From: a bacterium
Lineage (GTDB): Bacteria > Verrucomicrobiota > Verrucomicrobiia > Verrucomicrobiales > Akkermansiaceae
Reading direction: 5' to 3'
Assembly: GCA_018222765.1 (NCBI GenBank)
Contig: JAAEZT010000014.1
Location: 1 to 37,006 of the forward strand
DNA length: 37,006 nt
The notes below the pieces were generated by a model. The model saw nothing but the letters and a program-made list of their open reading frames with translations, was not told the origin of the DNA and made no database searches. This document shows, in pieces, positions 1 to 6,989 of the stretch (position 1 is the stretch's first letter; each line of letters begins with the position of its first letter). A program made the translations under genes and the position numbers.

Positions 1-101
1 CGGAATGGCTCGCTCCCGGCTTCGGTCTGGTAAAATCGGTCACAACCTCAAAGGGAGGCGGTTCGAAGACTCAGATGATTTCGATCAAAAAGCCGGAATA
101 A
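1..101 (+). CDS. C-terminal end of an unknown protein (cut by window start)
   Basis: The third forward frame is open from the first base to a TAA at 99-101 and encodes 32 residues beginning EWLAPGFGLVKSV and ending SIKKPE. The run APGFGLVKSV resembles the final strands of secreted or lipoprotein beta-sheet proteins in which a 'W/Y-x-A-x-G-x-G-x-V-K' stretch lies near the C-terminus, but the piece is too short to name a family. It is followed within about 50 bases by a GC-rich hairpin with a T-rich tail on the same strand, which supports this being the true end of a gene. The gene body lies outside the window. An overlapping frame (5-238) runs through that hairpin and has a less protein-like composition. 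Confidence 0.6.
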   Translation, partial: EWLAPGFGLVKSVTTSKGGGSKTQMISIKKPE

Positions 102-153
102 TACTCGATTGGAGAAGTGACTCGCGATACGGGACTGTTTGCCCAAGTTCACA

Positions 154-184
154 AGCCGCGGGGCGCCGCGGCTCTGTTTTTATT
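154..184 (+). terminator. Rho-independent terminator of the + strand partial gene
   Basis: A perfect 8-bp stem (AGCCGCGG at 154-161, CCGCGGCT at 166-173) encloses a GGCG loop and is followed on the + strand by CTCTGTTTTTATTT. It sits 52 bases after the TAA of the upstream + strand gene. It also lies just past the stop of the convergent small membrane-protein gene, so it may serve both, though on the - strand no T run follows. Confidence 0.7.
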
Positions 185-308
185 TGGAATCGGAAGGGGC
201 GACACGCTCGAAGCGGGAGCCAGAAGAAATATCGGTGAGGAAGTATGCCGCGCCACCAAAGACCACGAGGATCAGGAGGGCAAAAATCATCAGCATGAAA
301 TTCTTCAT
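180..308 (-). CDS. Small single-span membrane protein, 42 aa
   Basis: The reading starts at ATG 308-306 and ends at TAA 182-180. It encodes a 42-residue peptide: MKNF, then a strongly hydrophobic helix of about 20 residues (MLMIFALLILVVFGGAAYFL), then a short polar tail TDISSGSRFERVAPSDSK. The shape is that of a small inner-membrane protein with its C-terminus in the periplasm, or an uncleaved signal anchor. No lipobox cysteine is present. I do not recognise a family. It lies 86 bases downstream of efp on the same strand, beyond the efp terminator, so it either has its own promoter in the short 309-341 gap or is expressed by read-through. A clear Shine-Dalgarno sequence is not visible. It converges on the partial gene at the left edge. 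Confidence 0.55.
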   Translation of the reverse strand: MKNFMLMIFALLILVVFGGAAYFLTDISSGSRFERVAPSDSK

Positions 309-319
309 AGAGGGAATTT

Positions 320-333
320 AAGGGGATCCCCTT
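320..333. repeat. 14-bp perfect palindrome upstream of the 42-aa gene
   Basis: AAGGGGATCCCCTT is a perfect palindrome centred about 18 bases upstream of the small membrane gene's ATG, in the narrow gap between that gene and the efp terminator. It could be an operator or a 5' UTR hairpin; the sequence does not decide between these. Confidence 0.35.
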
Positions 334-343
334 GGAAATCGAC

Positions 344-379
344 AAAAAAACCCCGGCTTTATGGAAAAGCCGAGGTTTT
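344..379 (-). terminator. efp: Rho-independent terminator of efp
   Basis: A 14-bp stem with one T-G wobble (347-360 against 366-379) with a 5-base loop is followed on the - strand by seven Ts (350-344). It lies 16 bases after the efp stop codon. Confidence 0.85.
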
Positions 380-394
380 GAAAGTTGGGTGGCT

Positions 395-955
395 CTAGGC
401 GCGACCTAGATAAGATGATTCCTCGGTGCTGATCTTGAGTTTGTCGCCCGGCTTCACGAAGAGTGGGACTTGCACGATCAAGCCGGTTTCCAGAGTGGCA
501 GGCTTGGTGGGATTGTTGGCGGTGTCGCCTTTGATGCCCTCGGAGGATTCGGTGACTTCCAGCTCTACGGTGGAGGGAAGGTCGATACTCACGGCCGCGC
601 CTTCGATGAAGAGAACTTCTACTTCCTGGCCTTCCTTGAGGAAGTTTTTGGAATCTCCCACAAATTCATCGGCAAGAGCGATGTTGTCGTAGGTCTGCAT
701 GTCCATGAAGTTGTAAATGCCGGGTTCGGCGTAGGAGAACTCGAGCTTCTGGCGGTCGGTTTCGACGATGTCGACCTTTTCGCTGGAGGCGAAACGGATG
801 GTCTTGGTCTTTCCGGTGTTGAAGGAGCGGATGGTAGCTGCGATGAGGGCGTTTCCTTTGCCCGGAGTGCGGTGTTCGAGTCCGAGGACGACACCACGGT
901 CACCTTCGTATTTGATGCACTGCCCGCGTTTGAGGTTGGTTGCGACGATTGCCAT
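395..955 (-). CDS. efp: Translation elongation factor P
   Basis: This 186-residue protein has the length and three-domain layout of EF-P, which binds between the P and E sites of stalled ribosomes and promotes peptide-bond formation at polyproline stretches. The N-terminal KOW-like domain (about 1-65) carries the loop HRTPGKGNA, with Lys33 at the tip position that is post-translationally modified in many bacteria. The OB-fold middle domain and the C-terminal domain with the conserved ending P-x-F-V-x-x-G-D-x-x-x-I-x-T (VPLFVKPGDKLKISTE) follow. The ATG start gives the standard N-terminus (MAIVATNLKRG). It follows a LprI-like gene with a 61-bp gap and has its own strong terminator. No EpmA/EpmB or EarP-type modification gene is visible in the window. 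Confidence 0.96.
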   Translation of the reverse strand: MAIVATNLKRGQCIKYEGDRGVVLGLEHRTPGKGNALIAATIRSFNTGKTKTIRFASSEKVDIVETDRQKLEFSYAEPGIYNFMDMQTYDNIALADEFVGDSKNFLKEGQEVEVLFIEGAAVSIDLPSTVELEVTESSEGIKGDTANNPTKPATLETGLIVQVPLFVKPGDKLKISTEESSYLGRA

Positions 956-1016
956 AAGTAGTTCGTTAACTGTTGAGAGAGGAAGTAGGGAAAGCCGCCC
1001 GCGGGGTCAAGCGCGC

Positions 1017-1421
1017 TTACTTCTTCCGAATTTCGACGAAATCCGCCATGTAGCTCAGGGAGAGGGCCCGGTTCTTGGTGAGATTGGTTTTGGCGGCTGC
1101 CGAGATGGTGCGAAACATGGTTCCTTCCACCTTGGCGTAGTATTCGACGATATTATGGATTTCCTTGTCGCGGTAGACAATCCAGGCGCGTTGAGAGTCT
1201 TTCAAATTGGCTTTCCCGGCCGCGTCGAGACCGGCCATGAGCTTCTCGTAGTGTTTGTTGAGTTCATTGTCCCAGCTTTTAAGGGCGTTTGCATAGGCGG
1301 CAACCATCCCGTGGGTGGAGCCGTTTTTGTCGACGTCTTTGTTGAATTGGACGTCGATGGGATGATCGTCTTGAGCAAGGGTGGGGCAAATGAGGAGGAA
1401 AACGAGAGCGAGATATTTCAT
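1017..1421 (-). CDS. LprI/DUF1311-like exported protein
   Basis: This 134-residue protein begins with a Sec signal peptide (MKYLALVFLLICPTLA, probable cleavage before QDD). The mature part has the DUF1311/LprI-like pattern: an M-V-A-A-Y-A-N-A-L-K-S-W-D-N-E-L-N-K-x-Y core followed by L-K-x-S-Q-R-A-W-I-V-Y-R-D, the hallmark of this family. Some family members inhibit lysozyme in the periplasm, but many have no known role. The usual family cysteines are absent apart from one in the signal peptide, so the fold is not held by the usual disulfides. A GTGAGG ribosome-binding site overlaps the stop of the upstream gene, with only 3 bases between them, so the two genes are probably translated together. 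Confidence 0.75.
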   Translation of the reverse strand: MKYLALVFLLICPTLAQDDHPIDVQFNKDVDKNGSTHGMVAAYANALKSWDNELNKHYEKLMAGLDAAGKANLKDSQRAWIVYRDKEIHNIVEYYAKVEGTMFRTISAAAKTNLTKNRALSLSYMADFVEIRKK

Positions 1422-1424
1422 GCC

Positions 1425-1799
1425 TCACTTTATGAAAACCTCGGCGGAAAAGTCCACCCGGTATGTCATTTCGGACTCGCGGATGGTGTGACGGAGGATT
1501 TTTGAGGGACGTTCGAGCTCCCAGGCGTCCACTTTCTCAAGCCATTGATCGAGATCTTTCACTGGCCCGATCACCGTGAGAGTGACATCGATGTGCCGGG
1601 GGTCGTCGGATGGATCGTTCCGGGCATGGAGAATTTCGAGCTCTTTGGGGAGGGGTGGGAGTTCGCAGATTTCGATAATTTCTTTCCCAGCGGTTTGGGT
1701 TTTCCAGAGGTCGTAGAAGTGTTTGGCCGCCAAAGTCACCAAAACCAAGAGAATGAGGCTCATGATTTGGCGGATTTTTCGGAGACGACCGGGACGCAT
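1425..1799 (-). CDS. Membrane-anchored protein of unknown function
   Basis: This 124-residue protein starts with a basic N-terminus (MRPGRLRKIRQ), followed by one transmembrane helix (about 12-28, IMSLILLVLVTLAAKHF) and a soluble domain of about 90 residues, presumably periplasmic. The domain has alternating strands such as HIDVTLTVIGPV and YRVDFSAEVFIK, and a stretch DLDQWLEKVDAWE; this might be a small ferredoxin-like or PilO-like fold, but that is only an impression. It is the first gene of a short operon with the LprI-like gene (3 bases apart). It diverges from the cysteine desulfurase across a 51-bp gap that must hold promoters for both directions. Confidence 0.6.
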   Translation of the reverse strand: MRPGRLRKIRQIMSLILLVLVTLAAKHFYDLWKTQTAGKEIIEICELPPLPKELEILHARNDPSDDPRHIDVTLTVIGPVKDLDQWLEKVDAWELERPSKILRHTIRESEMTYRVDFSAEVFIK

Positions 1800-1850
1800 G
1801 GCAAGGTATCGACTTGCCCGAATGATAAGGGGCGATTACTGCTTTCACCA

Positions 1851-3032
1851 ATGATCTATTTGGATAACCACGCGACGACTGCGGTTCACCCGGAAGTTGT
1901 GGAAGCAATGTTACCGTTTTTCGCCGAGTATTATCATAATCCGTCGAGCGGGTATCGTGCGGGGAAGGTGGTGAAGAAGGCGATCGCGGAGGCTCGTGGC
2001 GAGGTGGCACAGTTGATCGGCGCGAAAGAGGAAGAGGTGGTCTTTACGGGATGTGGCACCGAGTCGAATAATATGGTGCTTAAGTCGCTGGCCCGGATTT
2101 ATGGGCGGAAGACCTCACGGGTGATCACTGGAGAAATTGAGCATAGCGCGGTCTTGCGGCCTTGTCAGGCGATGGAAGATGTGGGCTTCGAAGTGCACCG
2201 CTGCGGTGTCGATGCCGAGGGGCGGCTGGATCTTGGGCAATTCAAGGAAGCCTGTGCCGGAGCGGAGACGGGATTTGCGAGTCTGATGTGGGCGAATAAT
2301 GAAACGGGAGTGATTCAACCGATTGCCGAGGCCTGTGAACTTGCCCGTGAGCATGGGATTGCCTTTCACACCGATGCCATTCAGGCAGTGGGAAAAATTC
2401 CGATCGACGTGAAGGAGGTGCCGGTGGATTTCTTAAGTATTAGTGGCCATAAGTTTCACGCGCCTAAAGGGATTGGTGCGATTTATCTTCGCGAGGGAGT
2501 GCGGTTTGAACCTCTCATTCGTGGAGGGGGACAGGAAGACGGACGACGCAGTGGGACCGAGAATGTAGCATATATCGTCGGCCTTGGCAGAGCAGCAAAG
2601 ATCATGCGTGAGGCGATTGAGAAAGATCGGCACGCGGGCATCGCGGCGAACCGTGATCATTTGGAGAAGCGCCTGAGTGAAGAAATCGAGGGAGTGACCT
2701 TGAATGGAAGTCGCGAGCATCGCGTGCCGACCTGTGCGCATGTTTCCTTCCAGCGTTGTGAAGGAGCGGGCTTGCTGATACTTCTGGATGAGTCTGGCGT
2801 GATGGTTTCGACCGGGAGCGCCTGCATGACCGGGAAACAGCAACCGAGCCATGTGCAAATGGCGATGGGAATTTCCACGGAGCAGGCGAAGAGTAGTTTG
2901 CGGATTTCCTTTTCCTCCTTCACGACGCGGGAAGAAACCGACGAGGCCGTTGAAAAGATCAAGAAAGCGGTGAAGAAGCTCCGGCAGGTGCAAGGTGGTG
3001 ACGGCGTGGGTCCGGTGATGGTATATTCGTAG
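1851..3032 (+). CDS. Cysteine desulfurase (IscS/NifS family)
   Basis: This 393-residue class V aminotransferase uses PLP to remove sulfur from L-cysteine for Fe-S cluster, thiamine or tRNA thiolation pathways. Visible landmarks are the N-terminal IYLDNHATT, the EHSAV motif with His98, Asp175 and Gln178 of the cofactor pocket, the PLP lysine Lys201 in SISGHKFHAPKG, the RSGTEN motif near 233-238, and the catalytic Cys325 in STGSACMTG on the mobile loop, followed by PSHV. An upstream extension of this frame to 1545 is possible, but it overlaps the opposite-strand gene and lacks homology, so ATG 1851 is chosen. No IscU, SufB or regulator lies next to it. The final 20 residues (QVQGGDGVGPVMVYS region) are an unusual short tail. 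Confidence 0.93.
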   Translation: MIYLDNHATTAVHPEVVEAMLPFFAEYYHNPSSGYRAGKVVKKAIAEARGEVAQLIGAKEEEVVFTGCGTESNNMVLKSLARIYGRKTSRVITGEIEHSAVLRPCQAMEDVGFEVHRCGVDAEGRLDLGQFKEACAGAETGFASLMWANNETGVIQPIAEACELAREHGIAFHTDAIQAVGKIPIDVKEVPVDFLSISGHKFHAPKGIGAIYLREGVRFEPLIRGGGQEDGRRSGTENVAYIVGLGRAAKIMREAIEKDRHAGIAANRDHLEKRLSEEIEGVTLNGSREHRVPTCAHVSFQRCEGAGLLILLDESGVMVSTGSACMTGKQQPSHVQMAMGISTEQAKSSLRISFSSFTTREETDEAVEKIKKAVKKLRQVQGGDGVGPVMVYS

Positions 3033-3087
3033 AAGAGTTTTACATAGATCTCGCTTTGGGGTTCGCTCATTGTGGGAATTCGCAAAG

Positions 3088-4026
3088 ATGAAGTTAAAAC
3101 AAGTAGTAGGACTCGTGGTGGGATTGGTCGTGGGAGCCTTTGGAGGTTTTCTTTTTTCCAACAGCCTGCCGCCGGAGGTGGGATCTGTTGAGGAGGAGTT
3201 GGAAATATTACGCAATTCGAATGCTCAAAATGAGCGGATGCTCAGGTCATACCAAAGGAATGCCCGGAGGGACACTACTCCGGATGAGCTTCGTCGCTTG
3301 GCGAGAGATGTTCGGGATGGCAAGGATATCAGTCCGGACGATCTTTTTGCGACGATGAAACCCTGGATGCGACAGATGTCGCCGATTTTTGAGCGAATGC
3401 GTGAGGTGAATGAAGAAGATTGGGCTGATGTCCGTACTTCTGAATGGGCGCGACAGTATGATCTCAGTGCTTCACAGCGGGCCCAGTTGAAGGAGTGGTT
3501 TCGAGCGCAGGGCGCCGAGCGGGCGAAAGCTCTCGCGGATATCATTGAAAGCAAGAACAGTGGCTTTGTTGATCTCATCCGGGCAACGGAGTATGACTGG
3601 AGGGATGCCCGGGGAGCGGACAATTTGATGGAAGGTTTTTTGGAGGGGGATCAACTGGAGGAATTCAAATCAGGACGATTGGCGGAGCGTGCCGAAAGTG
3701 TGCAGCGCGAGGCAGACCGGAGCCTCTCGAGATTGGATGGCATCGTAGAGCTTGACTCGAAGCAGCATGAACAACTGTTCGGCGTCCTTTCGCGCGGGGC
3801 GGAGGATTACCAACCCGGTCTGAATGTCGATGGACTGTCGGGGGAGAATAGCGCCCTTGATAGACGTCAGCGGGATGCAGAAATTCGTGCGGCCTTGCGT
3901 CCGGATCAGATTAAAAAACTTGATGAACATCAGCGGAACAGAAGAGCAGAGGCGGAAAAAGAAATGCAGCGGATGATGATGACCTTGCCGAAGGACTGGG
4001 ATTTGTTAGATCGAGATACTTTTTAA
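3088..4026 (+). CDS. Membrane-anchored periplasmic helical protein (Spy/LTXXQ-like features), ABC-linked
   Basis: From ATG 3088 (after TTG 3070, which adds six unlikely residues) this 312-residue protein has an N-terminal glycine- and valine-rich membrane helix (about 5-25) and a long charged alpha-helical domain. Several segments follow the pattern L-S-x-x-Q-x-x-x-L (LSASQRAQLKEWF, LDSKQHEQLFGVL, LRPDQIKKLDEHQ), as in Spy/CpxP or heavy-metal-sensor proteins. The final helix is very charged, with an MQRMMM run. I infer a periplasmic adaptor or chaperone-like role. Its TAA (4024-4026) touches the ATG of the ABC ATPase with no gap, indicating translational coupling and a shared function. No known family name can be assigned with confidence. 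Confidence 0.6.
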   Translation: MKLKQVVGLVVGLVVGAFGGFLFSNSLPPEVGSVEEELEILRNSNAQNERMLRSYQRNARRDTTPDELRRLARDVRDGKDISPDDLFATMKPWMRQMSPIFERMREVNEEDWADVRTSEWARQYDLSASQRAQLKEWFRAQGAERAKALADIIESKNSGFVDLIRATEYDWRDARGADNLMEGFLEGDQLEEFKSGRLAERAESVQREADRSLSRLDGIVELDSKQHEQLFGVLSRGAEDYQPGLNVDGLSGENSALDRRQRDAEIRAALRPDQIKKLDEHQRNRRAEAEKEMQRMMMTLPKDWDLLDRDTF

Positions 4027-4974
4027 ATGAGCGAGCAAGCAATTGAGATCCGTGACCTGCGGGTTGACTATGGAGATTTTGTCGCGGTGCGTGATATCAG
4101 TCTTAGGGTGCCCTACGGGGAGGTCTTTGGATTGGTCGGGCCAAACGGAGCGGGCAAGACGAGCACTTTCAAAGTACTGACGACCTTGATGGAGCCAACC
4201 TATGGGGAGGTGAGCATCGCGGGTCTGGATATTTTCGAACAAGCGGAAGAGGCAAGGGAGGTGATGGGCTACATGCCCGATCTGGCGCCGGTGCCGTCTG
4301 ACTTGAAACTTTGGGAATTTTTGGATTTTCATGCCAATACACATCGTCTGGGGAATGGAAAAGAACGTCGGGCACGCGTCGATGAATGTCTCGAATTGGT
4401 CAATCTGTTGGATAAATCGGATTCTTGGTGCAAAGAACTCTCGCGAGGGCAGACACAGCGATTGGTGCTGGCTAAGACTTTGTTGCATCGGCCAAAAGTT
4501 CTTATTCTTGATGAACCGGCAAGTGGGCTTGATCCGCTGTCGCGTCGTGAAATGCGAATAATCCTTCAGGATCTCGCCAGGCAGGGATCGACGATTATTG
4601 TGAGTTCGCACATTCTTAGTGAACTGGCGGAGATGTGTTCTTCGATCTGTGTCATGAATCAAGGAGAGCTCCTGGCTTCGGGATCTGCGGAAGAGGTGAG
4701 GAATCAGCTCGGGAGCGCGGAGCGTCGTCTAACTGCGGTGGTTTTGGGTGATGCGACTCCGGTAATGGCTTGGCTAGAAGGGCGAAATGGGGTGAGCGGA
4801 ATTTCGATCGACGGCACGCGGGCGAGTTTTAATTTTGTGGGAAGCGATGAGGAGCAGGGCCGGTTGTTACGTGATCTGGCAACGGCTGAATTGGGATTGC
4901 GGTCCTTTGAGGAGGGGAGTTCATCCTTCGAAGAAATCCTGGTAAAAGTGGCAGAAGGGAATCGTGAATCATGA
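4027..4974 (+). CDS. ABC transporter ATP-binding protein
   Basis: This 315-residue ATPase has all nucleotide-binding motifs: Walker A GPNGAGKT (38-45), ABC signature LSRGQTQRL (138-146; the usual LSGG is replaced by LSRG), Walker B KVLILDEP (157-164), D-loop SGLDP, and H-loop His195 in SSHI. The first 220 residues are the ABC-2 type ATPase domain seen in exporters of the CcmA/YhaQ class. The remaining roughly 95 residues form a C-terminal regulatory domain typical of this class. It acts at the inner face of the cytoplasmic membrane with the permease encoded next. The stop codon overlaps the permease start by four bases (ATGA), which couples the two. The substrate is not evident. Confidence 0.93.
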   Translation: MSEQAIEIRDLRVDYGDFVAVRDISLRVPYGEVFGLVGPNGAGKTSTFKVLTTLMEPTYGEVSIAGLDIFEQAEEAREVMGYMPDLAPVPSDLKLWEFLDFHANTHRLGNGKERRARVDECLELVNLLDKSDSWCKELSRGQTQRLVLAKTLLHRPKVLILDEPASGLDPLSRREMRIILQDLARQGSTIIVSSHILSELAEMCSSICVMNQGELLASGSAEEVRNQLGSAERRLTAVVLGDATPVMAWLEGRNGVSGISIDGTRASFNFVGSDEEQGRLLRDLATAELGLRSFEEGSSSFEEILVKVAEGNRES

Positions 4975-6647
4975 GTGAAAAAAGCAAACGTCAGGCTGCC
5001 GTGCCGGCCTGGAAGATTTGGGCCAATCCCATCGTGCTGCGCTATGCGCGGAGTCGACTTCGGATTACCGGCTTTGGGGTTCACCTGATGTTAGTGATGT
5101 TGATCGCCGGATTTATCTTTTTCGCAGGGAGGGCCGCCGGGGTTCATCAATTGAATTTTGACGCGGTGGGTGCCGCGCGTGGCCCGATCATTCCTTTGCT
5201 GGTCCTACAGGGAATCGTGTTGCTTTTGTTAGGGACCGGGCAAGTGGCCGGGGGGATGACGGCAGAGTCAGACGAGGGTGTCTTGGACTACCAGCGATTG
5301 GCCCCGATGACACCTCTGGCGAAGGTTCTGGGTTACCTTTTTGGTTTGCCCATCCGGGAGTGGGCTCTGTTTTTGGCGACGATGCCTTTTACGGTTGTGT
5401 CGGTGGTGCAGGGCGAAGTGCCGATACACTACTTTCTACAACTCTACGCGGTCTTTGTGATGGCGGCGATCTTGTATCACCTCACGGGGTTGGTGGCGGG
5501 AACGGTAATGAAGAACAAACGGTGGGCCTTTCTTGCCTCGATGGGCATGGTGTTTCTTCTCTATACCGTGATTCCCCAGGCGGCTAAATTCGGGCTGGTT
5601 TATTTTAAGTATCTTACAATCTACCCGGTGCTTGAGGAAGTGCTGCCATTTCTACTCGAGTCGCGGGTTGGAATGGTCATGGAGGGGTATCAGCAATTGG
5701 TGCCCTCGGCTAAATTTTTCGGTCTTAATCTTCCGCAGTATGTTTTCACCTTGATTTCCCAGGCGGTTTTGAGTTTTGCAATGGGGTTGATGCTTTGGCG
5801 TCGTTGGCGAAAGAATGATTGTCATCTTCTGGGGAAATTTAGCGCGGTGGCGATCTTTGCCTGGTTGCAGGCGGTGTTGCTTGGGAACTCGCTGCCTTTG
5901 GTCAATCAGGGTGATATTTTTCCGTCACGGGAGTTCGATCGAAGATTTGGGAGGTTCCTGGATACGGCTGCGGAAGGTTGGTCGCCTGCCCCGACCGAGG
6001 CCTTGGTGATGGTTGGACTTTATGGTCTTGTGACCTTGTTTTGTCTTTGGGCAATGATTGTGCTCATCACGCCGGGGACTGACGATCAAATGAGAGGTTG
6101 GCGGCGGGCCCGGAAATTTGGGAAGACCGGGCTGCCTCCTTTATGCGACTCTGCCACTTCCACCCCATGGACCGCGATGATGGCAGCGATGGGTGTAGGA
6201 GGTTGGTATCTCTTTGCGAAAAGTTTGATGGAATCGCGATGGTATCCGGGTCTCGATCTCACCGGCGGGACTCTGATTGCGATGGTATTGGTAATATTTG
6301 GTGGTGGTTTGTCGATGCAGGCTTTGCTTGAGGCGAAAGGGAAGAAGTATACCGGTGTGACCGTCTTGTTGGTGGGAATGGTCCCCGTGATGATCGCAGT
6401 GATCGTTGGCTTGAATAGTGACCGACTCCTTCCGGCTGCGATTTGGTTGGCGGGAATGTGCCCTTTGCTCTGGCCCGTCTATGGGGCTTATATGGCGATC
6501 CCGGTTGATGACATGCCGCGAGATTTTATTCGGGCCGTGCCCAATGCTTTCTGGTTTTGGCAGGGGGTTGTCATTTTGCTGTCAGGGTGGCTCCTGGTAA
6601 AGTTGAGGGAGTCCCGTAAGGCCATTGCCGAGGCCTCGAAAGAGTAA
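4971..6647 (+). CDS. ABC-2-type multi-spanning permease
   Basis: This 558-residue membrane protein has roughly twelve hydrophobic segments, the first at about 36-56 after a short basic cytoplasmic region. Between the first two helix pairs lies a polar stretch, ESDEGVLDYQRLAPMTPLAKV (about 99-119), that matches the conserved 'E-x-x-x-G-x-L-x-x-x-x-x-x-P-x-x' coupling region of ABC-2 permeases, where the ATPase docks. Further helices follow at about 140-160, 165-185, 190-210 and onward to a last one near 527-545. Its length suggests a fused or duplicated permease that may act as a monomeric partner for the ATPase. Translation is coupled to the ATPase through a 4-base overlap. The substrate is unknown; lipid, polysaccharide or antimicrobial export are all possible. 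Confidence 0.88.
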   Translation: MSEKSKRQAAVPAWKIWANPIVLRYARSRLRITGFGVHLMLVMLIAGFIFFAGRAAGVHQLNFDAVGAARGPIIPLLVLQGIVLLLLGTGQVAGGMTAESDEGVLDYQRLAPMTPLAKVLGYLFGLPIREWALFLATMPFTVVSVVQGEVPIHYFLQLYAVFVMAAILYHLTGLVAGTVMKNKRWAFLASMGMVFLLYTVIPQAAKFGLVYFKYLTIYPVLEEVLPFLLESRVGMVMEGYQQLVPSAKFFGLNLPQYVFTLISQAVLSFAMGLMLWRRWRKNDCHLLGKFSAVAIFAWLQAVLLGNSLPLVNQGDIFPSREFDRRFGRFLDTAAEGWSPAPTEALVMVGLYGLVTLFCLWAMIVLITPGTDDQMRGWRRARKFGKTGLPPLCDSATSTPWTAMMAAMGVGGWYLFAKSLMESRWYPGLDLTGGTLIAMVLVIFGGGLSMQALLEAKGKKYTGVTVLLVGMVPVMIAVIVGLNSDRLLPAAIWLAGMCPLLWPVYGAYMAIPVDDMPRDFIRAVPNAFWFWQGVVILLSGWLLVKLRESRKAIAEASKE

Positions 6648-6697
6648 CTTTGGGGCTTCCGGCTGTTCATCGATCGGGAGTTGATCTACTGAAGGTC

Positions 6698-6982
6698 ATG
6701 CCGTCGCGTGGTCGTCACCAGAGTTCATCGAAGGAATGTCTTCGGATGATCCGCAAGGTGGAGGCGCTTGACGGTGTGGTTGGGGTGATTATCGGGAGAT
6801 CGTATGGCGGCAAATCGCTCGGACGGGGCGGCACGACAGGAACGATTCGAGTGCAGCGGGAAATTTCCGGTGGTTTGAAGGCGGTGACGCAGACCGCCAA
6901 GGGAGTGCAGGAACTATTTATCCGTACGGAAGCGGGTTGCGCTGAGGGGATTTGGGAGAAGGTGCGGGAGCTCGAGAGCTAG
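6698..6982 (+). CDS. Small protein of unknown function, 94 aa
   Basis: Starting at ATG 6698 (preceded by GAAGG) this encodes 94 residues; a TTG at 6650 would add 16. The centre is notable: ALDGVVGVIIGRSYGGKSL followed by GRGGTTGTIRVQRE, then a helical stretch (SGGLKAVTQTAKGVQELFIR). The glycine-rich basic centre with flanking strands suggests a compact nucleic-acid- or metal-binding fold, but no family is recognised. It is very close downstream of the ABC permease on the same strand and is probably cotranscribed. It converges with the PQQ-like gene with 7 bases between stops and no terminator hairpin. Confidence 0.55.
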   Translation: MPSRGRHQSSSKECLRMIRKVEALDGVVGVIIGRSYGGKSLGRGGTTGTIRVQREISGGLKAVTQTAKGVQELFIRTEAGCAEGIWEKVRELES

Positions 6983-6989
6983 CTTTCTC

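Noticed and set aside
470-961. A 163-residue frame on the + strand opposite efp
   Set aside because: efp is certain by motifs and length; the opposite frame has no recognisable domain and arises from codon bias.
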